From the NCBI GenBank assembly GCA_009801085.1, contig VNWV01000002.1, positions 2,604,001-2,668,000 on the forward strand: 64,000 nt of DNA, in the 5' to 3' direction. Source of the stretch: Lasiodiplodia sp. COLG20 (lineage: Eukaryota > Ascomycota > Dothideomycetes > Botryosphaeriales > Botryosphaeriaceae). The position numbers were made by a program, and so were the translations under genes. Positions 12,699 to 22,898 of the stretch are shown in pieces. How positions within the stretch are numbered: the first letter of the stretch is position 1; every line of letters starts with the position of its first letter. Below the pieces are notes generated by a model. The model had not been told where the DNA came from and ran no database searches. It worked only from the letters and a program-made list of their open reading frames with translations.

Positions 12699-13896
12699 TT
12701 AAAGCAGAAGTGCGAACAAGGCGACTAGCAGGGCTGCTGACGACAGTCCTGGCAGTGGGCGGGTCGGCGCCACCCCACCCGTCGTCGACTTCGCCACTGT
12801 CGCGTTTACGAAATTGGGTCCGCATTGTATGTTGACCACTCCTGCAGCTTGCGCATACGTCTGACTGATGGGCTGCGTGCTATTCGAAGTATATGTCCAG
12901 AAGGCATTCATGGTCGTCTGCAGGCACGAGTTGCAGGTTGGGCGGGAGCCTCCGGGCAGCGCCACACCGACAGGGAGGTAGTAAGGGTAGGAATCCGTGG
13001 GCGATGAGGAATTCGTGATGGCATTGGCGAAGCCTGAATTCCGCGAAGTTAGCAGGACGGCACGGGCACGAGAGATTAGAAACACGCACAGTAGCTTCCT
13101 GACGAGTCCCGCATGCAGCCAGCCTGGTAGACGGGCGCATACGCCACGAGCCCCTTGTAGGCCTGCAGCACGGTGGGGTTGCTGGCCTTGTAATCCGCGC
13201 CGCAATGGTCATCGTGGACCAGCTGCGTCGCCAGGTCATCCATCATGGCGCTGCACTGGGCGAAATTGACCGAACATGACGCGTCGAGCACCTGGGTGGT
13301 GCGCACGAGGGAGCGGGTGACATCGAAGAAGGAGCTTGAGGTCTGTTATGATTAGTGGGATCGTCGGGAATGCAAATGACACGGGAGGCCGCATACTTGG
13401 AGGAGGAGCGACAATGGCACGCAGTCGACGAAGGTGGAGTTCTCGAGGAAGGAATTGAAGAAATTGGGGCAGCTGGGGCTCGTGAAGTTGGAGCCCAGGC
13501 TCGTGTCGAAGGGCTGGGGAATGGAGGTCGAGGTCGAGCCGGTGTCGACAACCAGGGCCGTGGCCGACGCGGCACCGGATGTGCGCGTCGCGACCAGTGT
13601 GGTGGGCACTGCGGAGGAGGCTGAAGCGTCGTCGCCAGTCTGGCGGCGGCCGAGCTGCGGCATCCAGGGAGGAGGAGCGCTGCGATCCCAATCGATCTTG
13701 AGAGATGCTCTGCGAGCTAGCGAACGCAGCCTCTGCCGATCAGCCTGAGTCCCTGCAGCAGAGGCGCATGCGCAGCACAACAACAGCGCAAGCAGGATGG
13801 ACACGAGTTGCGGGCGAAACGCTGGAAACCCGGGTGCAGGGCGCGCCGAGCGAGATATAGGCCGGCGACAAGACTGTCTCAGACGGCACCGGCCAT
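12699..13896 (-). CDS. DUF7729-family secreted, probably GPI-anchored cell-wall protein
   Basis: Preferred model: exons 13896-13890, 13821-13397, 13342-13090 and 13033-12699, 339 residues. The first exon is only 7 nt (ATG GCC G) in a CACCATGG context. It joins to a classical signal peptide whose hydrophobic core is QLVSILLALLLCCACASA. Introns are 68, 54 and 56 bp; the last has a TGCTAAC branch site and rebuilds a Cys codon (GSYC-FANAITN). If the first intron is not removed, translation could begin at 13975 with 50 extra residues before the hydrophobic core. The body carries motifs I know from DUF7729 proteins: CPNFFNSFL, LDASCSVN, CGADY, SYPYYLPVGVALPGGSRPTCNSCLQ, and many Cys and N-glycosylation sites. 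The C terminus is Ser/Thr/Pro-rich and ends in a hydrophobic tail (SSAALLVALFALLL), as in GPI-anchored proteins. The expected location is the outer membrane face or wall. The molecular role is unknown. Confidence 0.88.
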
Positions 13897-15516
13897 GGTG
13901 CGACAGGCCCGTTATCGCAACCTTGGGCCTCTGCACCTCTGCCGGGCAGCTGCACGACGAGAACGAGCTGGTCATGATCGCAAGGCCGGTGAACCCCGCC
14001 TGCAAGGCCAAAGCATCCTTTAATCTCGAGTCGCGTCTAGGGCACCCAACGGCAGCGCGAGCTGGCGGGCGGGGGTTCGGTGGTCGAAGGTTGAGTGGAA
14101 GCTCTGCAGGCAGCCGGGGAATGTGCGAAGTCGAGGGCCCCTTGCAGGCAAGCACGGGCGTGAAGAAGCGCAGACAAAGAGCGAGCGAGGAGTTGCTGAA
14201 AACGAGCGACGGCGGTGGGGTCAACAATGGAGCCTGGGAGCGTGGTGAAAAGGCAGCAGGCCGTCTTTCATGCGGGCAGCTGCAGAATGGCTGCTCGAAG
14301 CCCCGAGGGCGCGGGTCGGATGGCTGTCGACGCCATGAGCTTTTAGCGTGTGCAGGTACGCCACTTTCGAGGCCTGCACCCCCAAAGCAGCAGCGCAATA
14401 ACAGCTTGGGGCAAGGCGGCGGCAGTCGGTGCGGCAGGCGAGTGGAAACACGCATCTGGCCGGTAAGCATGGGCAATAATACTCTCACCACTCACACCGC
14501 GCTCCCGGCATCCCAATGGGGGAGCCGGCCGCCCAAAGCAGTCGCGGGCTCCCTGTCTTGCAACCCTCATGGACGGGGCAGCAATCCTACAGCTGTCATG
14601 CTAAGAGCCGGCGTGGCCAGACCGACCGGCCAAAAATAAGAGCCCCGGGCCGCGAGCTGGCCTGCGCGCTCGTCCCGCTACCTAGCCTCCAGACTGCGCA
14701 ACTGCCTGACGTGCCCGTTCGAGAATTCGCATGCGCGCTGCCGAGACACACGCATCCCCAGCCCGTGTGACCGTATCTGGCAGCCGCCTTCTGCCAGCAA
14801 TTCTCCGACTTGTAAGGCAGGTGCCGTCCAGCCCGCCAAGCCAATAGACCACGGCCATCCCTACCTGCTGCCTCCCCATGTTCTGGACGTTCTCGACCTC
14901 GTCCTGTTGCAGGCACTATCCCCGACCGCTATCACGTGGCGCGCGCCAACACCGTTCCTTCAACTCCCTCCACGCCCGCAATTTGCCGTCGCCCTGTCGG
15001 TAGAGCTGCGCAAGGGACGTTTCTGCAGCGGGAGTCAGCCACGCACCTGTGCTACTGACTGCACTTCACGTGTCCAACACCACTCGAATCAGCGCTCAGG
15101 GGATGCTCTGCAACTGTATCGGCGCTACCCACGCTATATCCACTACCTACGGCCTCTGCCGTCGTGGCAGCGCCTGCTGATGCGTCTTCATTTCTTTATG
15201 CGATGAGAAGGCTTTGTGCGTCGCCCCTGAGTGCAATGGCAATGCCTTGCTTCACTTCATCGCTCGAGAGACCATCACGAGGAAACCTGCAGCTGCGTCT
15301 CACCATCCATTGCTGTACATGCAGCCTCATCTACTCGCCACAACGGCTGCAGCCTCACCGGTCTCCACTCCGTCCGCAATATCGCAGCCTTCGGCCAAGT
15401 CGCACACGCTTCATACCCAGGTGTGACGGCAGAAGAAACCACAATACACCCAGTCTCGAATGTTAGAGCCGCCTCATCGTACGATTTCGTTGCAACCATC
15501 AATCGAGTGGCCTGTA
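13897..15516. other. Intergenic, upstream of the DUF7729 gene
   Basis: 1.6 kb between the 3' end of the MFS gene and the start of the DUF7729 gene, both on the minus strand. Long open frames here, such as 13797-14639 on the plus strand, run antisense to the DUF7729 gene and show no domain. The nearer half is presumably the DUF7729 promoter and leader. Confidence 0.45.
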
Positions 15517-17399
15517 TTAATTTCCACCGCTCGGGGCCGGGTACTTCGCCCTCCATTTTCTGCCCCAGATCTGCACAGCCACGATCGTCGAAAAACTCGC
15601 GACCAACAAAGCCGCTTGTGTGCCGAAAGTAGCTCCCGCGCCGGTGCGGGCAATCCACTTTAGCTCGAAATAGCTGACGCAAAAACCGCCGGTCGTTCGC
15701 CTTCGTCCAAAGTCAGCGATGCATTACTTGTGGGGCTTTGGCATCAGGCCTCACCAGAGGTTGATAATGGCAGAAGCAATAACTGAATGGTCTGGAAAGA
15801 TGTCCAGCAGATACGCTGTGACCGCGACCGGTACCACCACTGCCAGATAAACCCAAGTCAGCAAAAAGAGGCGAGACTGCACGTATTGGACCCGCTGAGG
15901 CCGCGTAATACCTACTTTGCGCCACAGCATAGACCCCGTAGCCGACCGCCAGGACCGCCCATGATAGCTGATGTTGTAGCGCTTGCCCATACATTACCAG
16001 ACCTACAACAGCGAGCACCAATCCAAGATAACAGCTCCACAGGCGGTTCTCAGGCCGGTATCTTCCGTTGTGCTTTTGGATATACCGGGCACACAGCCAG
16101 TCATTGAACCAACGACCGTACACTTCCCCGATTACAGATCCTATGCATGGTGACAGGTAAAAGAGTCCAACCTGCACTGGCGTGAAGTAATATGGTGCTG
16201 GATACAGGATCTGTGAGAGTGTCGTCACGAATCCGATCGTCCACATGACAAGCACCATGTAGAAACCAATGGCTACAGGCTTCGTCAGTGCTTTCCTAGT
16301 GCCAGTCCGTATGAGGCACAACTTACTTGGGAGAAATATCTGCGGTTTCATTTGCACTTCGAAAATCTGCACAAAGACAGACCACAGGCTTGGGCGGCCT
16401 TTGGTTTTCCACCCAGATACACCTGTCAAAAGTTCAATTCTTCCTCGGATACCACGAGGCTTGAGATTGTTGCTCCGCTTTCTTCTGTCGAACGCTGTCT
16501 CATCCCCAAATGCGATGACCAGTAACAGCGACAAGCAGTACATACCAGCCAACACGGCAAAGTCTTCACGCCAACCAATCTTGGACAGAATCAAGGATGA
16601 CATGACAGGTGCAAATACCGGCCCAGTCAGGAATGAGACGCACCAAATGTTGATCTTCCGTGTACGCTCGTGGAAGAAGAACATGTCATGGATGAAAGTC
16701 AAGCCAATGACCTGAGGCGCCGAAACGAACAGCCCCTGCAGCGTACGGGCCGCTGTAAACCCTGCGTACGTGGGTGAGAGAGTCGCAGCGATGATAAGAA
16801 CTAGACCAGCCAGCTGAGACCAGAATAGTACCGGAAGTCTGCGTACGAGGGTTTGTGTAAGAACAGACATATTCCATGATTAAATGCTTACTGCAACTAC
16901 ACTCACCTTCCAAACCTCTCAGTCAAGGGAACTGCAAAGATCCCACCAGGGCCGAGCATGAATAAAGCTCCACTGATCGAATTCGCGGTCGCTGCCACAC
17001 TCATGTCCCACGTCTGTGCTTGCTGCTCAAAAATCACAGCACCATAGGTGACACCGAAATCGGTAAGAAATGAAGGCAGCATCAAGGCTCCAAACACTAT
17101 GTGCTTCTTCTTCCAGCTCCAGTTCAGAGGATCGTCCGGGTCATCTGCCATAAAGCGTTGTCAGCGAAAGGCTCAAGAACGAAATCGGTACAAGAATGTG
17201 ATTGTGCTATACCGCTCGGTTGGGGAATCAAAACAGTGCTGCCATCTGCCGTAGTCTTGACATTGGACGGCACACTGGAATCAACCAGAACCTTTATGTC
17301 ACCGCTTTCAGGCTCAATCTCTGAGGGTATGGCTGTGTCTGGTCGGCATTCGTGCGCATTTGTCGATCCTGAGACCTTCTCGGCATCATCAGCGGCCAT
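15517..17399 (-). CDS. MFS transporter (DHA1-like), six exons
   Basis: Exons 17399-17213, 17144-16907, 16838-16327, 16272-15916, 15839-15755 and 15700-15517 give 520 residues. Introns are 68, 68, 54, 76 and 54 bp. Each join restores a family motif, for example DDPDDPLNWSW after intron 1, ERFGRLPVLFW after intron 2 and the NLWRTTGGF segment after intron 5. The DPDDPLNWSW box followed by about 12 hydrophobic segments is typical of fungal drug:H+ antiporter-type major facilitators. The GR-x-P loop between the second and third segments and a long central cytoplasmic loop (about residues 240-290, including RKRSNNLKPRG) are also visible. It should act at the plasma membrane. The N terminus is hydrophilic and acidic. 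The substrate cannot be told from sequence. No biosynthetic genes lie next to it, so a toxin-efflux cluster role is not indicated. Confidence 0.9.
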
Positions 17400-18933
17400 T
17401 GTTTGAACTGCTCCCTTCGCACAACCAAAGTAATGTTTTGGGGGATAATTTGTCGTCCAAATAATTTCAAGACTGATGAAGGTATAGAATGGCCATCAGT
17501 GTTAAGGGAGAGCTCGCCCCTGTGCACTTATTATAGCACGTTGCTACGGTAGCCAACGATTTGGAACCACGTCTTACATCTCGGAAGTTCCTACGTAAGC
17601 CTTAAGAGAACGCACAAACCACGACGAGACCTCTAATGGCCGTAAGCCGTCGTCGCAATCAGAAATGTTACCAATACTCAACCACAGCCATACCTGAACG
17701 ACGCCCATCCATTCCAGCTTAGACGCGGAGAGAAAGAAAAGTCGAGGAAAAAGGAAAGAAATGAACTTTGCGTCGCCGTAGAGATGCTCTTGTTCGACGT
17801 TTCATACATCTACATATGGGCAAGTGCTGCAATAATTCAACTGTGCTTACTGAAAATCAGTTACCTATCATAGAATGTCCGAAGTCTCACTCAGCCATGC
17901 ATCAATATGCCTGCAATCCACCTTTATCCGCCAAGACTGCACTTCCGGCCTACATAAGGGACAATCAATGCATGATATCAAAAAATGCAGGATCTCCCGA
18001 AGTGGGTATTGTCGCGTAAGCAACGCGGCTTATCAGGCATGATGCAGGCAAGACGTTCAGAAAGCCGAGGAAGCAAAAATCTCGTGTTTCTTTCTTTTCT
18101 TTTTACTATGCGGGGAACCTTGCAGCGCCCATGTTGCACTGTTCGGAAAATTGCAAGCAGCAGTGATACCATCACAACGCCCACGAGTACAACTGCAACC
18201 ATCCGCGGTCGCATCGCACAGGTGGGAGAATGAATGGCAAACACTGTACCACCGGCCAGAACCTGGTTCTTGCTCTCGTTGGCTGCCACCGTTTCTGGAT
18301 GTCAAACTCTCCGGCCGCTTGGACCTTAGCGATGTGTGCGTGTGCTTGCACATCTTGTTACTTTTGAGCATGAAAGTGTAATGTGGGGTACTTCGGCTCC
18401 TACATGGATACGTCCGTTTCCCGGTTTATTATCAGTCGGCAGCAGCAAGGATTGCTTGCCATCGGGCTCCTTCTTGTCTCGGCCTGCATTGATTTAGCTT
18501 GCTTGCTTTATCCCGTTGTTCACGCAGCCGGCCCCGACTGACAACTTGCATATATGACCTGCATGCAAGCCCAACAACCAACCGCTCAAAATGGCAACAA
18601 ACGATAAACCCCGCACACAGCTTCTATTTTGTCTCAACCTCGCGATAACATCCTGCCCCCTTCTCCGCATCCTCACCGACTGCCTTATCACGGAAGCACC
18701 CCACGCAAACACACTTACCCGCCCGCCCCGTCACCTCCGGTCCCACCTCGGCGTCGTCCGTCCATGTCGACCATCATCCCTGTCTCAGCCACGTTTTCCC
18801 TCCCCTGATGCTCGACTGACTCAGGGAAAGAGTGGGTCTCGGCCATCTCCACAGGGGAATGTCGAAGGCCAAAAAAACAAAAAAAAAAAATTGAAGTCCA
18901 CTGTGAGTTGTCTCGCAGCTGACTGAGCTGGTA
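17400..18933. other. Intergenic, upstream of the MFS gene
   Basis: 1.5 kb holding the likely MFS promoter and then sequence without a recognisable gene. An A-rich stretch at about 18870-18891 lies beyond the tRNA 3' end. It reads as a T run on the tRNA strand, about 40 nt past the gene, and could serve as a Pol III terminator. Confidence 0.45.
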
Positions 18934-19005
18934 TGCCCCCTATCGGAGTCGAACCGATGGCCTCGACATTACTAGTGTCGCGCTCTACCACTGAGCTAAA
19001 GGGGC
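18934..19005 (-). tRNA. tRNA-Thr (anticodon AGU), no intron
   Basis: The minus strand folds as a standard 72-nt cloverleaf. The acceptor stem GCCCCTT pairs with AGGGGGC (one G-U), with discriminator A. The D arm is GCTCAGTGGTAGAGC. The anticodon stem CGACA/TGTCG encloses loop CTAGTAA, so the anticodon reads AGT (threonine, with A34 presumably edited to inosine). The T arm is ATCGG-TTCGACT-CCGAT. Internal A and B box sequences are intact. CCA is not encoded, as usual in eukaryotes. There is no other tRNA nearby. Confidence 0.95.
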
Positions 19006-19436
19006 CCTATTTTGTGTGAGAAGAGCCCTTGTTGGGTTGTCACATGACTCGACTTTGGTGTAGTTGGTTTAAGAACAAAAGAAAAGGGGGAGGGATGCAT
19101 CTTGGGCTGAAGGAAAGGAGGAGTATGAAGAAGCTAGAATGTGCTTGATCTTTTTTGTTCTCAAACAGAAGGGGTGGTAAGGGTTCGATGATTTGATCAT
19201 TGAGCACTAAGTCCAATCCATTCGCATCTGAATATTAGACAAGTAGGAATTCCAGTAGGACTGTGAGTGAGATGAATGACCAGCCGCACCAACTACCTAT
19301 CGGTAGCCTCAGGTACTGGTTGGTCATCATGTGAACGCAATAAAGCCTGTCAGGCAAGAATACCCTCTTCCTCCCCATTTCACAGTGAATCGAGGTCTCA
19401 ACCTTCTTCACTGCCCCATTCCTAGCGATCTCACCT
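19006..19436. other. Intergenic, tRNA 5' flank and 3' flank of the 780-residue gene
   Basis: 430 bases without a gene. It lies upstream of the tRNA and downstream of the stop of the 780-residue protein, both on the minus strand. Confidence 0.5.
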
Positions 19437-21779
19437 TCATTCGAACGAAATCCATGAACTCGTGCTCCCCCTCGTCTCCCTTTCCCTCGCTCTTCCCCTC
19501 CCTCCAGCATCACTCCTCCTTTTCTTCCTGCCAGTGCTCTGACTTCCCTTATCGCCAGCCGTGGACTCCCACCAGGGTTTGACGTCCCGCTTCGGTGTAA
19601 GGAATTGCCTCGCACCAGGAACAGTGATCGGCTCGTCGACAGTGCCATCATTGCCTACGCATAGGCTTGCGTTGTTTGAGGAGGCTGATACGCGTCGAGA
19701 CTGTGGCGGGGAGGCGGTGTTGACAGTAGTAGTAATTGCGGCGAGGTCTTGCGCAGCGTGTGTGATCTGAGCATCGGTGTTCTCTGATAGTAGGAGAGCT
19801 TGAGGTTGTGGGAAAGTAGTCGTTTTGTTGGGAACAGATGCAGACGACGTGATTATGAGCGGTTCATGGCTCTCGGTTTGCTGCTGTGATGAGGATGATG
19901 GTAAAGCTGTTGTTGGTTCAACAGACGCGTTGGTAGCAGCGGTAGTAGATGCACGCGGTGCCAAAGCTTCTGTTTCGGTTAACGCTGGATGTTCAGCGGA
20001 GGTAGTGCGGCATGGCGGTGCAGCTGTTGAGTGGACAGCTGAGCTAGAGGATGAAGACTGCTTGTTGGAAGAAGACCGGCGGGGAAGGGAGGAAGTATGA
20101 AAGGCAGACGATGAGACGCGCTTGCGAGAAGACAGCTCGCCGGCCTCTTTGCCATCTGACCACGATTTTGAGGACTTGCGGGATGACACTGGGTCATTCT
20201 CGCGCTCGATCCATTGTGCCACACGATATTCAAAACTCGATTCTCGTGGGCGATGAGCTGTCGTTGGTTCAAATTGGAATCTGAATTCAGTAGACTCTGA
20301 TGTCACAACAGAGCCAGTTTCGGGTTGCAACGGACTCGATATCTGATCTGCAGACTGCGTATGTGTCTCAACTGGATCGGTTAATGCCTGTCTATTATTT
20401 TCGTCGGCATTGTCCTCTTCTCTGCTTGTCGCACGAGTAGCTGGGCTCTCATGTCCCTCCGTGTTATTGTTCTCAGTAAACGAACCATTGTTGTTTAATT
20501 CTTGAAGCTCGAATTCGGCTTGGGGAGGCTGCAAGACCTCTCCTGAGGTGCTGGGTTCGAGTTCATGCGTTGAATAGCCTGCCTCTTTCTGCAACAGAGG
20601 TTCGCCGTTCTGTTCTGAGTCACACATCCCCAAGGTCTCATCTTCTTCGAGACTGGAAATCAGATCAAATGTATTGTAATTGAGTTTGTGAAGCGCTACG
20701 AGGAGCTCACCTCCGCGAAGCTGAGCCGTGGAACTTTGCTCCTCCTCAGGCATGTGTGCCGGCGTCTTATGACGAGTCGGTTCGGGGGCGTGAAAAGTGT
20801 CTTCGCGTGCCCTAGATAAAGTCCTCTGAAGGCTGTGCTCGGGCGTGGGCTGCTTTATTGCAGCATCACCATCGGATTGATGATTCAAGTGGCGATTAAC
20901 GCCACAGAAAATGCTAGAGATGGACTTTACAGCTCGATGTCTTCTCCAACCGGTGCTGGCGATTGTGCAGCCGCTGGCTTTGAGATCCATACGGTATTGC
21001 GGACCGGACTGTCCCCGCCAGGTCCGCACTATCATGTTTCCAAGCTTACCTGCGAAGGAGAGAGACATGAGCGAGCGTCCTGCTGGGCAGCAGAGAGATG
21101 CGAGTTGAGGTCGTTCCCCGAACTGCTCAATGATGTGGAAGCCTTTGCCGAGCAAAACTCTGTCCAACCTGCCGTCCACGTTGGTATGCTCGACCCAAGG
21201 TGCGCCCGTTTGGTGTAGCCTTATTGATCCAATTGCGTTAAGAATCGTGAGAAGTCCAACATAGTAGGTATCTGAGTTCTCGGTTTCCCTCTGGACAGCC
21301 GACCAGGACCTGCGATGGAATTTTATACTTGCGTTGACATTGCGGCGATGTGGCTCGGGGATTTTGCGTAATCGACGTTGTAGATCCATTACATCGCCCT
21401 TCGGCAGGATCCAGTTGGGAAAGTGAAACCAATAGAAGCGGAAGAAGGCCTCGCGATGAATAGTCATAGACACTCCTAAGAGGGCGAGGCCACGCGGCTT
21501 ATGGCTCCAGTGACGATGTACCATTGTTTTTTTCCATTGCTCGCGATTGAAGTATGGATGAGGCGGTAGGTCGAGTACCCGGATGTACTGCATGATGGTC
21601 GGTCTGAGGATCTCGTCGTATTCGATATCGAAGCAGAAGTCATAGATCCGGTACCTGATGTTCTCTCTAATGTCGTCATCTTCGGCTGTGAAGATGAAGT
21701 TCGCTGTCGACAGAGGCGGGCGCTTCAGCTCGGTTGGCCGAGCCTGGACGTAGGGTAAATTGGGAGTCGTCGAAGTCAT
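19437..21779 (-). CDS. Uncharacterised 780-residue fungal protein
   Basis: An intronless frame. The ATG at 21779 starts MTSTTPNLPYV; the frame is open 48 codons further upstream, but that part looks like leader. The N-terminal 300 residues are ordered and rich in aromatic and basic residues: IRYRIYDFCFDIEYDEI, FRFYWFHFPNW and RPQLASLCCPAGRSL. The opening is reminiscent of fungal domains beginning with a 'P.EIR..IY' helix (F-box or 2EXR-like small proteins), but the match is weak. From about residue 350 onward it is low complexity, rich in Ser, Thr, Glu and Gln. It ends in a basic tail (GRKKRRSDAGGRGRARERE) that would serve as a nuclear localisation signal. It is divergently placed to the alkyltransferase gene, 474 bp away. 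I do not assign a function. Confidence 0.75.
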   Translation of the reverse strand: MTSTTPNLPYVQARPTELKRPPLSTANFIFTAEDDDIRENIRYRIYDFCFDIEYDEILRPTIMQYIRVLDLPPHPYFNREQWKKTMVHRHWSHKPRGLALLGVSMTIHREAFFRFYWFHFPNWILPKGDVMDLQRRLRKIPEPHRRNVNASIKFHRRSWSAVQRETENSDTYYVGLLTILNAIGSIRLHQTGAPWVEHTNVDGRLDRVLLGKGFHIIEQFGERPQLASLCCPAGRSLMSLSFAGKLGNMIVRTWRGQSGPQYRMDLKASGCTIASTGWRRHRAVKSISSIFCGVNRHLNHQSDGDAAIKQPTPEHSLQRTLSRAREDTFHAPEPTRHKTPAHMPEEEQSSTAQLRGGELLVALHKLNYNTFDLISSLEEDETLGMCDSEQNGEPLLQKEAGYSTHELEPSTSGEVLQPPQAEFELQELNNNGSFTENNNTEGHESPATRATSREEDNADENNRQALTDPVETHTQSADQISSPLQPETGSVVTSESTEFRFQFEPTTAHRPRESSFEYRVAQWIERENDPVSSRKSSKSWSDGKEAGELSSRKRVSSSAFHTSSLPRRSSSNKQSSSSSSAVHSTAAPPCRTTSAEHPALTETEALAPRASTTAATNASVEPTTALPSSSSQQQTESHEPLIITSSASVPNKTTTFPQPQALLLSENTDAQITHAAQDLAAITTTVNTASPPQSRRVSASSNNASLCVGNDGTVDEPITVPGARQFLTPKRDVKPWWESTAGDKGSQSTGRKKRRSDAGGRGRARERETRGSTSSWISFE

Positions 21780-22253
21780 GTTTGATAGGCTATGATTGAG
21801 ATGGAGGCAAAAGCCAGCTCTGGATTGACAAGATAGGGGTGGCTGAGTGTGCAAGAAGCTGATGTTGTGAGCGATGAAGGATGCTGTCGCGCGCTTGCCT
21901 GGGTTTACGTTTTTGCGTAGCATGCTCGAAATGGAAAGTACGCCTGATCTTGGTCAGATATTGCTCTTTTGCGACCTACTACGTCCAAAAGCAATTTTCA
22001 CAGCTGAGACTCAGTCCAAAATCCCGCGTATCTCTCAAACCAGTTGCTCATTGGGATGTTGAGGCAGGCTAACCCCGGAGAGGTGCCACACACGTGATTT
22101 CGCGCGTAGGGCGCGTTGCTGCCATGGAAGTGACCAATGAACGGAATGCGGAGCGGTGACTGTGCTGACACTACTCTACGGTCGCTAGCATTATAAATCT
22201 GCAGTCGTTCAGCGCTCTCGCCATCAGCAACTCAATCTTCCAAAAAAGACAGC
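21780..22253. promoter_or_regulatory. Divergent promoter region between the 780-residue gene and the alkyltransferase gene
   Basis: 474 bp separate two start codons facing away from each other. A TATAAAT sequence lies at 22192-22198, 56 bp before the alkyltransferase ATG. A CACGTGA E-box-type hexamer is at about 22091-22097. Both genes could share regulation, but only the TATA position supports a specific assignment. Confidence 0.5.
22192..22198 (+). promoter_or_regulatory. Probable TATA box of the alkyltransferase gene
   Basis: TATAAAT starting 62 bases before the ATG at 22254, followed by a short C/A-rich leader with a likely start site around 22220-22250. Confidence 0.5.
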
Positions 22254-22657
22254 ATGTCGACGACCGTTTCGGCATATCAAGAGCGCGTGTACGCGCTCCT
22301 TCAGCAGATCCCGGAGGGACGCATCACGTCCTACGCGGCGCTGGCTCGAGCGCTCGGCTCCTCACCTCGCGCAGTCGGTGGCGCACTACGAAGCAACCCA
22401 TTCGCGCCCGAGATCCCTTGTCATCGGTGCATCGCAAGCAGCGGGGTAAGGAAGTGCTTCCACATGCGCCGCCAACTCCGCAATTGCTGACATGGCGACG
22501 CCAGTTTATCGGAGGCTACAAAGGCGACTGGCGCGATGTCCCAAGCGGGCAGAACTGCGAGAAGAAGTTGAAAATCCTGGCCGAGGAGGGCGTCCATTTC
22601 GACGATCAAGGCATGTTGGTAGATAAGTCGCGCTGGTGGCAAGATTTCAAAGCGTGA
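22254..22657 (+). CDS. Short O6-alkylguanine-DNA alkyltransferase (MGMT C-terminal domain only)
   Basis: Two exons, 22254-22445 and 22505-22657, with a 59-bp intron between codons, give 114 residues. The protein consists only of the DNA-binding and methyl-acceptor domain of MGMT/Ogt. Features are YALLQQIPEGRITSYAALARALG (recognition helix region), SPRAVGGALRSNP (with the Arg finger in the expected place) and PCHRCIASSGFIGGYKGDW. The cysteine at residue 56 in PCHR is the alkyl-accepting residue in active enzymes. The usual following Val is Cys here. Atl1-type proteins of this size, as in fission yeast, have Trp in place of that Cys and only flag lesions; this one keeps it, so direct repair is possible. 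The usual N-terminal domain of full-length MGMT is missing. The start is supported by a TATA box 62 bp upstream. The next gene begins 241 bp downstream. Confidence 0.93.
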
Positions 22658-22898
22658 GGCGGGCAGTAGCCAAGAAAATTGAGAAAGCTCTTCGGCCAAC
22701 CGTGGTTTGATGTGACGTCTTGGTAGAAGAAGAAAAAGAAGGGTCTCTCTCTTGCCGCGCGAAGAGTCAGCGATCGTCAGCGGAAGCGAATTTTCGGACT
22801 CCGAACTTCAGCCCTCTCTCTCTTTCCTCGACTTCACCAGCCTGCGCTTTGCAACGATTGTAGCCTAGTTGACTTTGTGAACACGCATCAACACAGCC

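Noticed and set aside
13797..14639. 280-codon plus-strand frame
   Set aside because: Antisense to the DUF7729 signal peptide exon and its leader; no recognisable domain and no splice logic.
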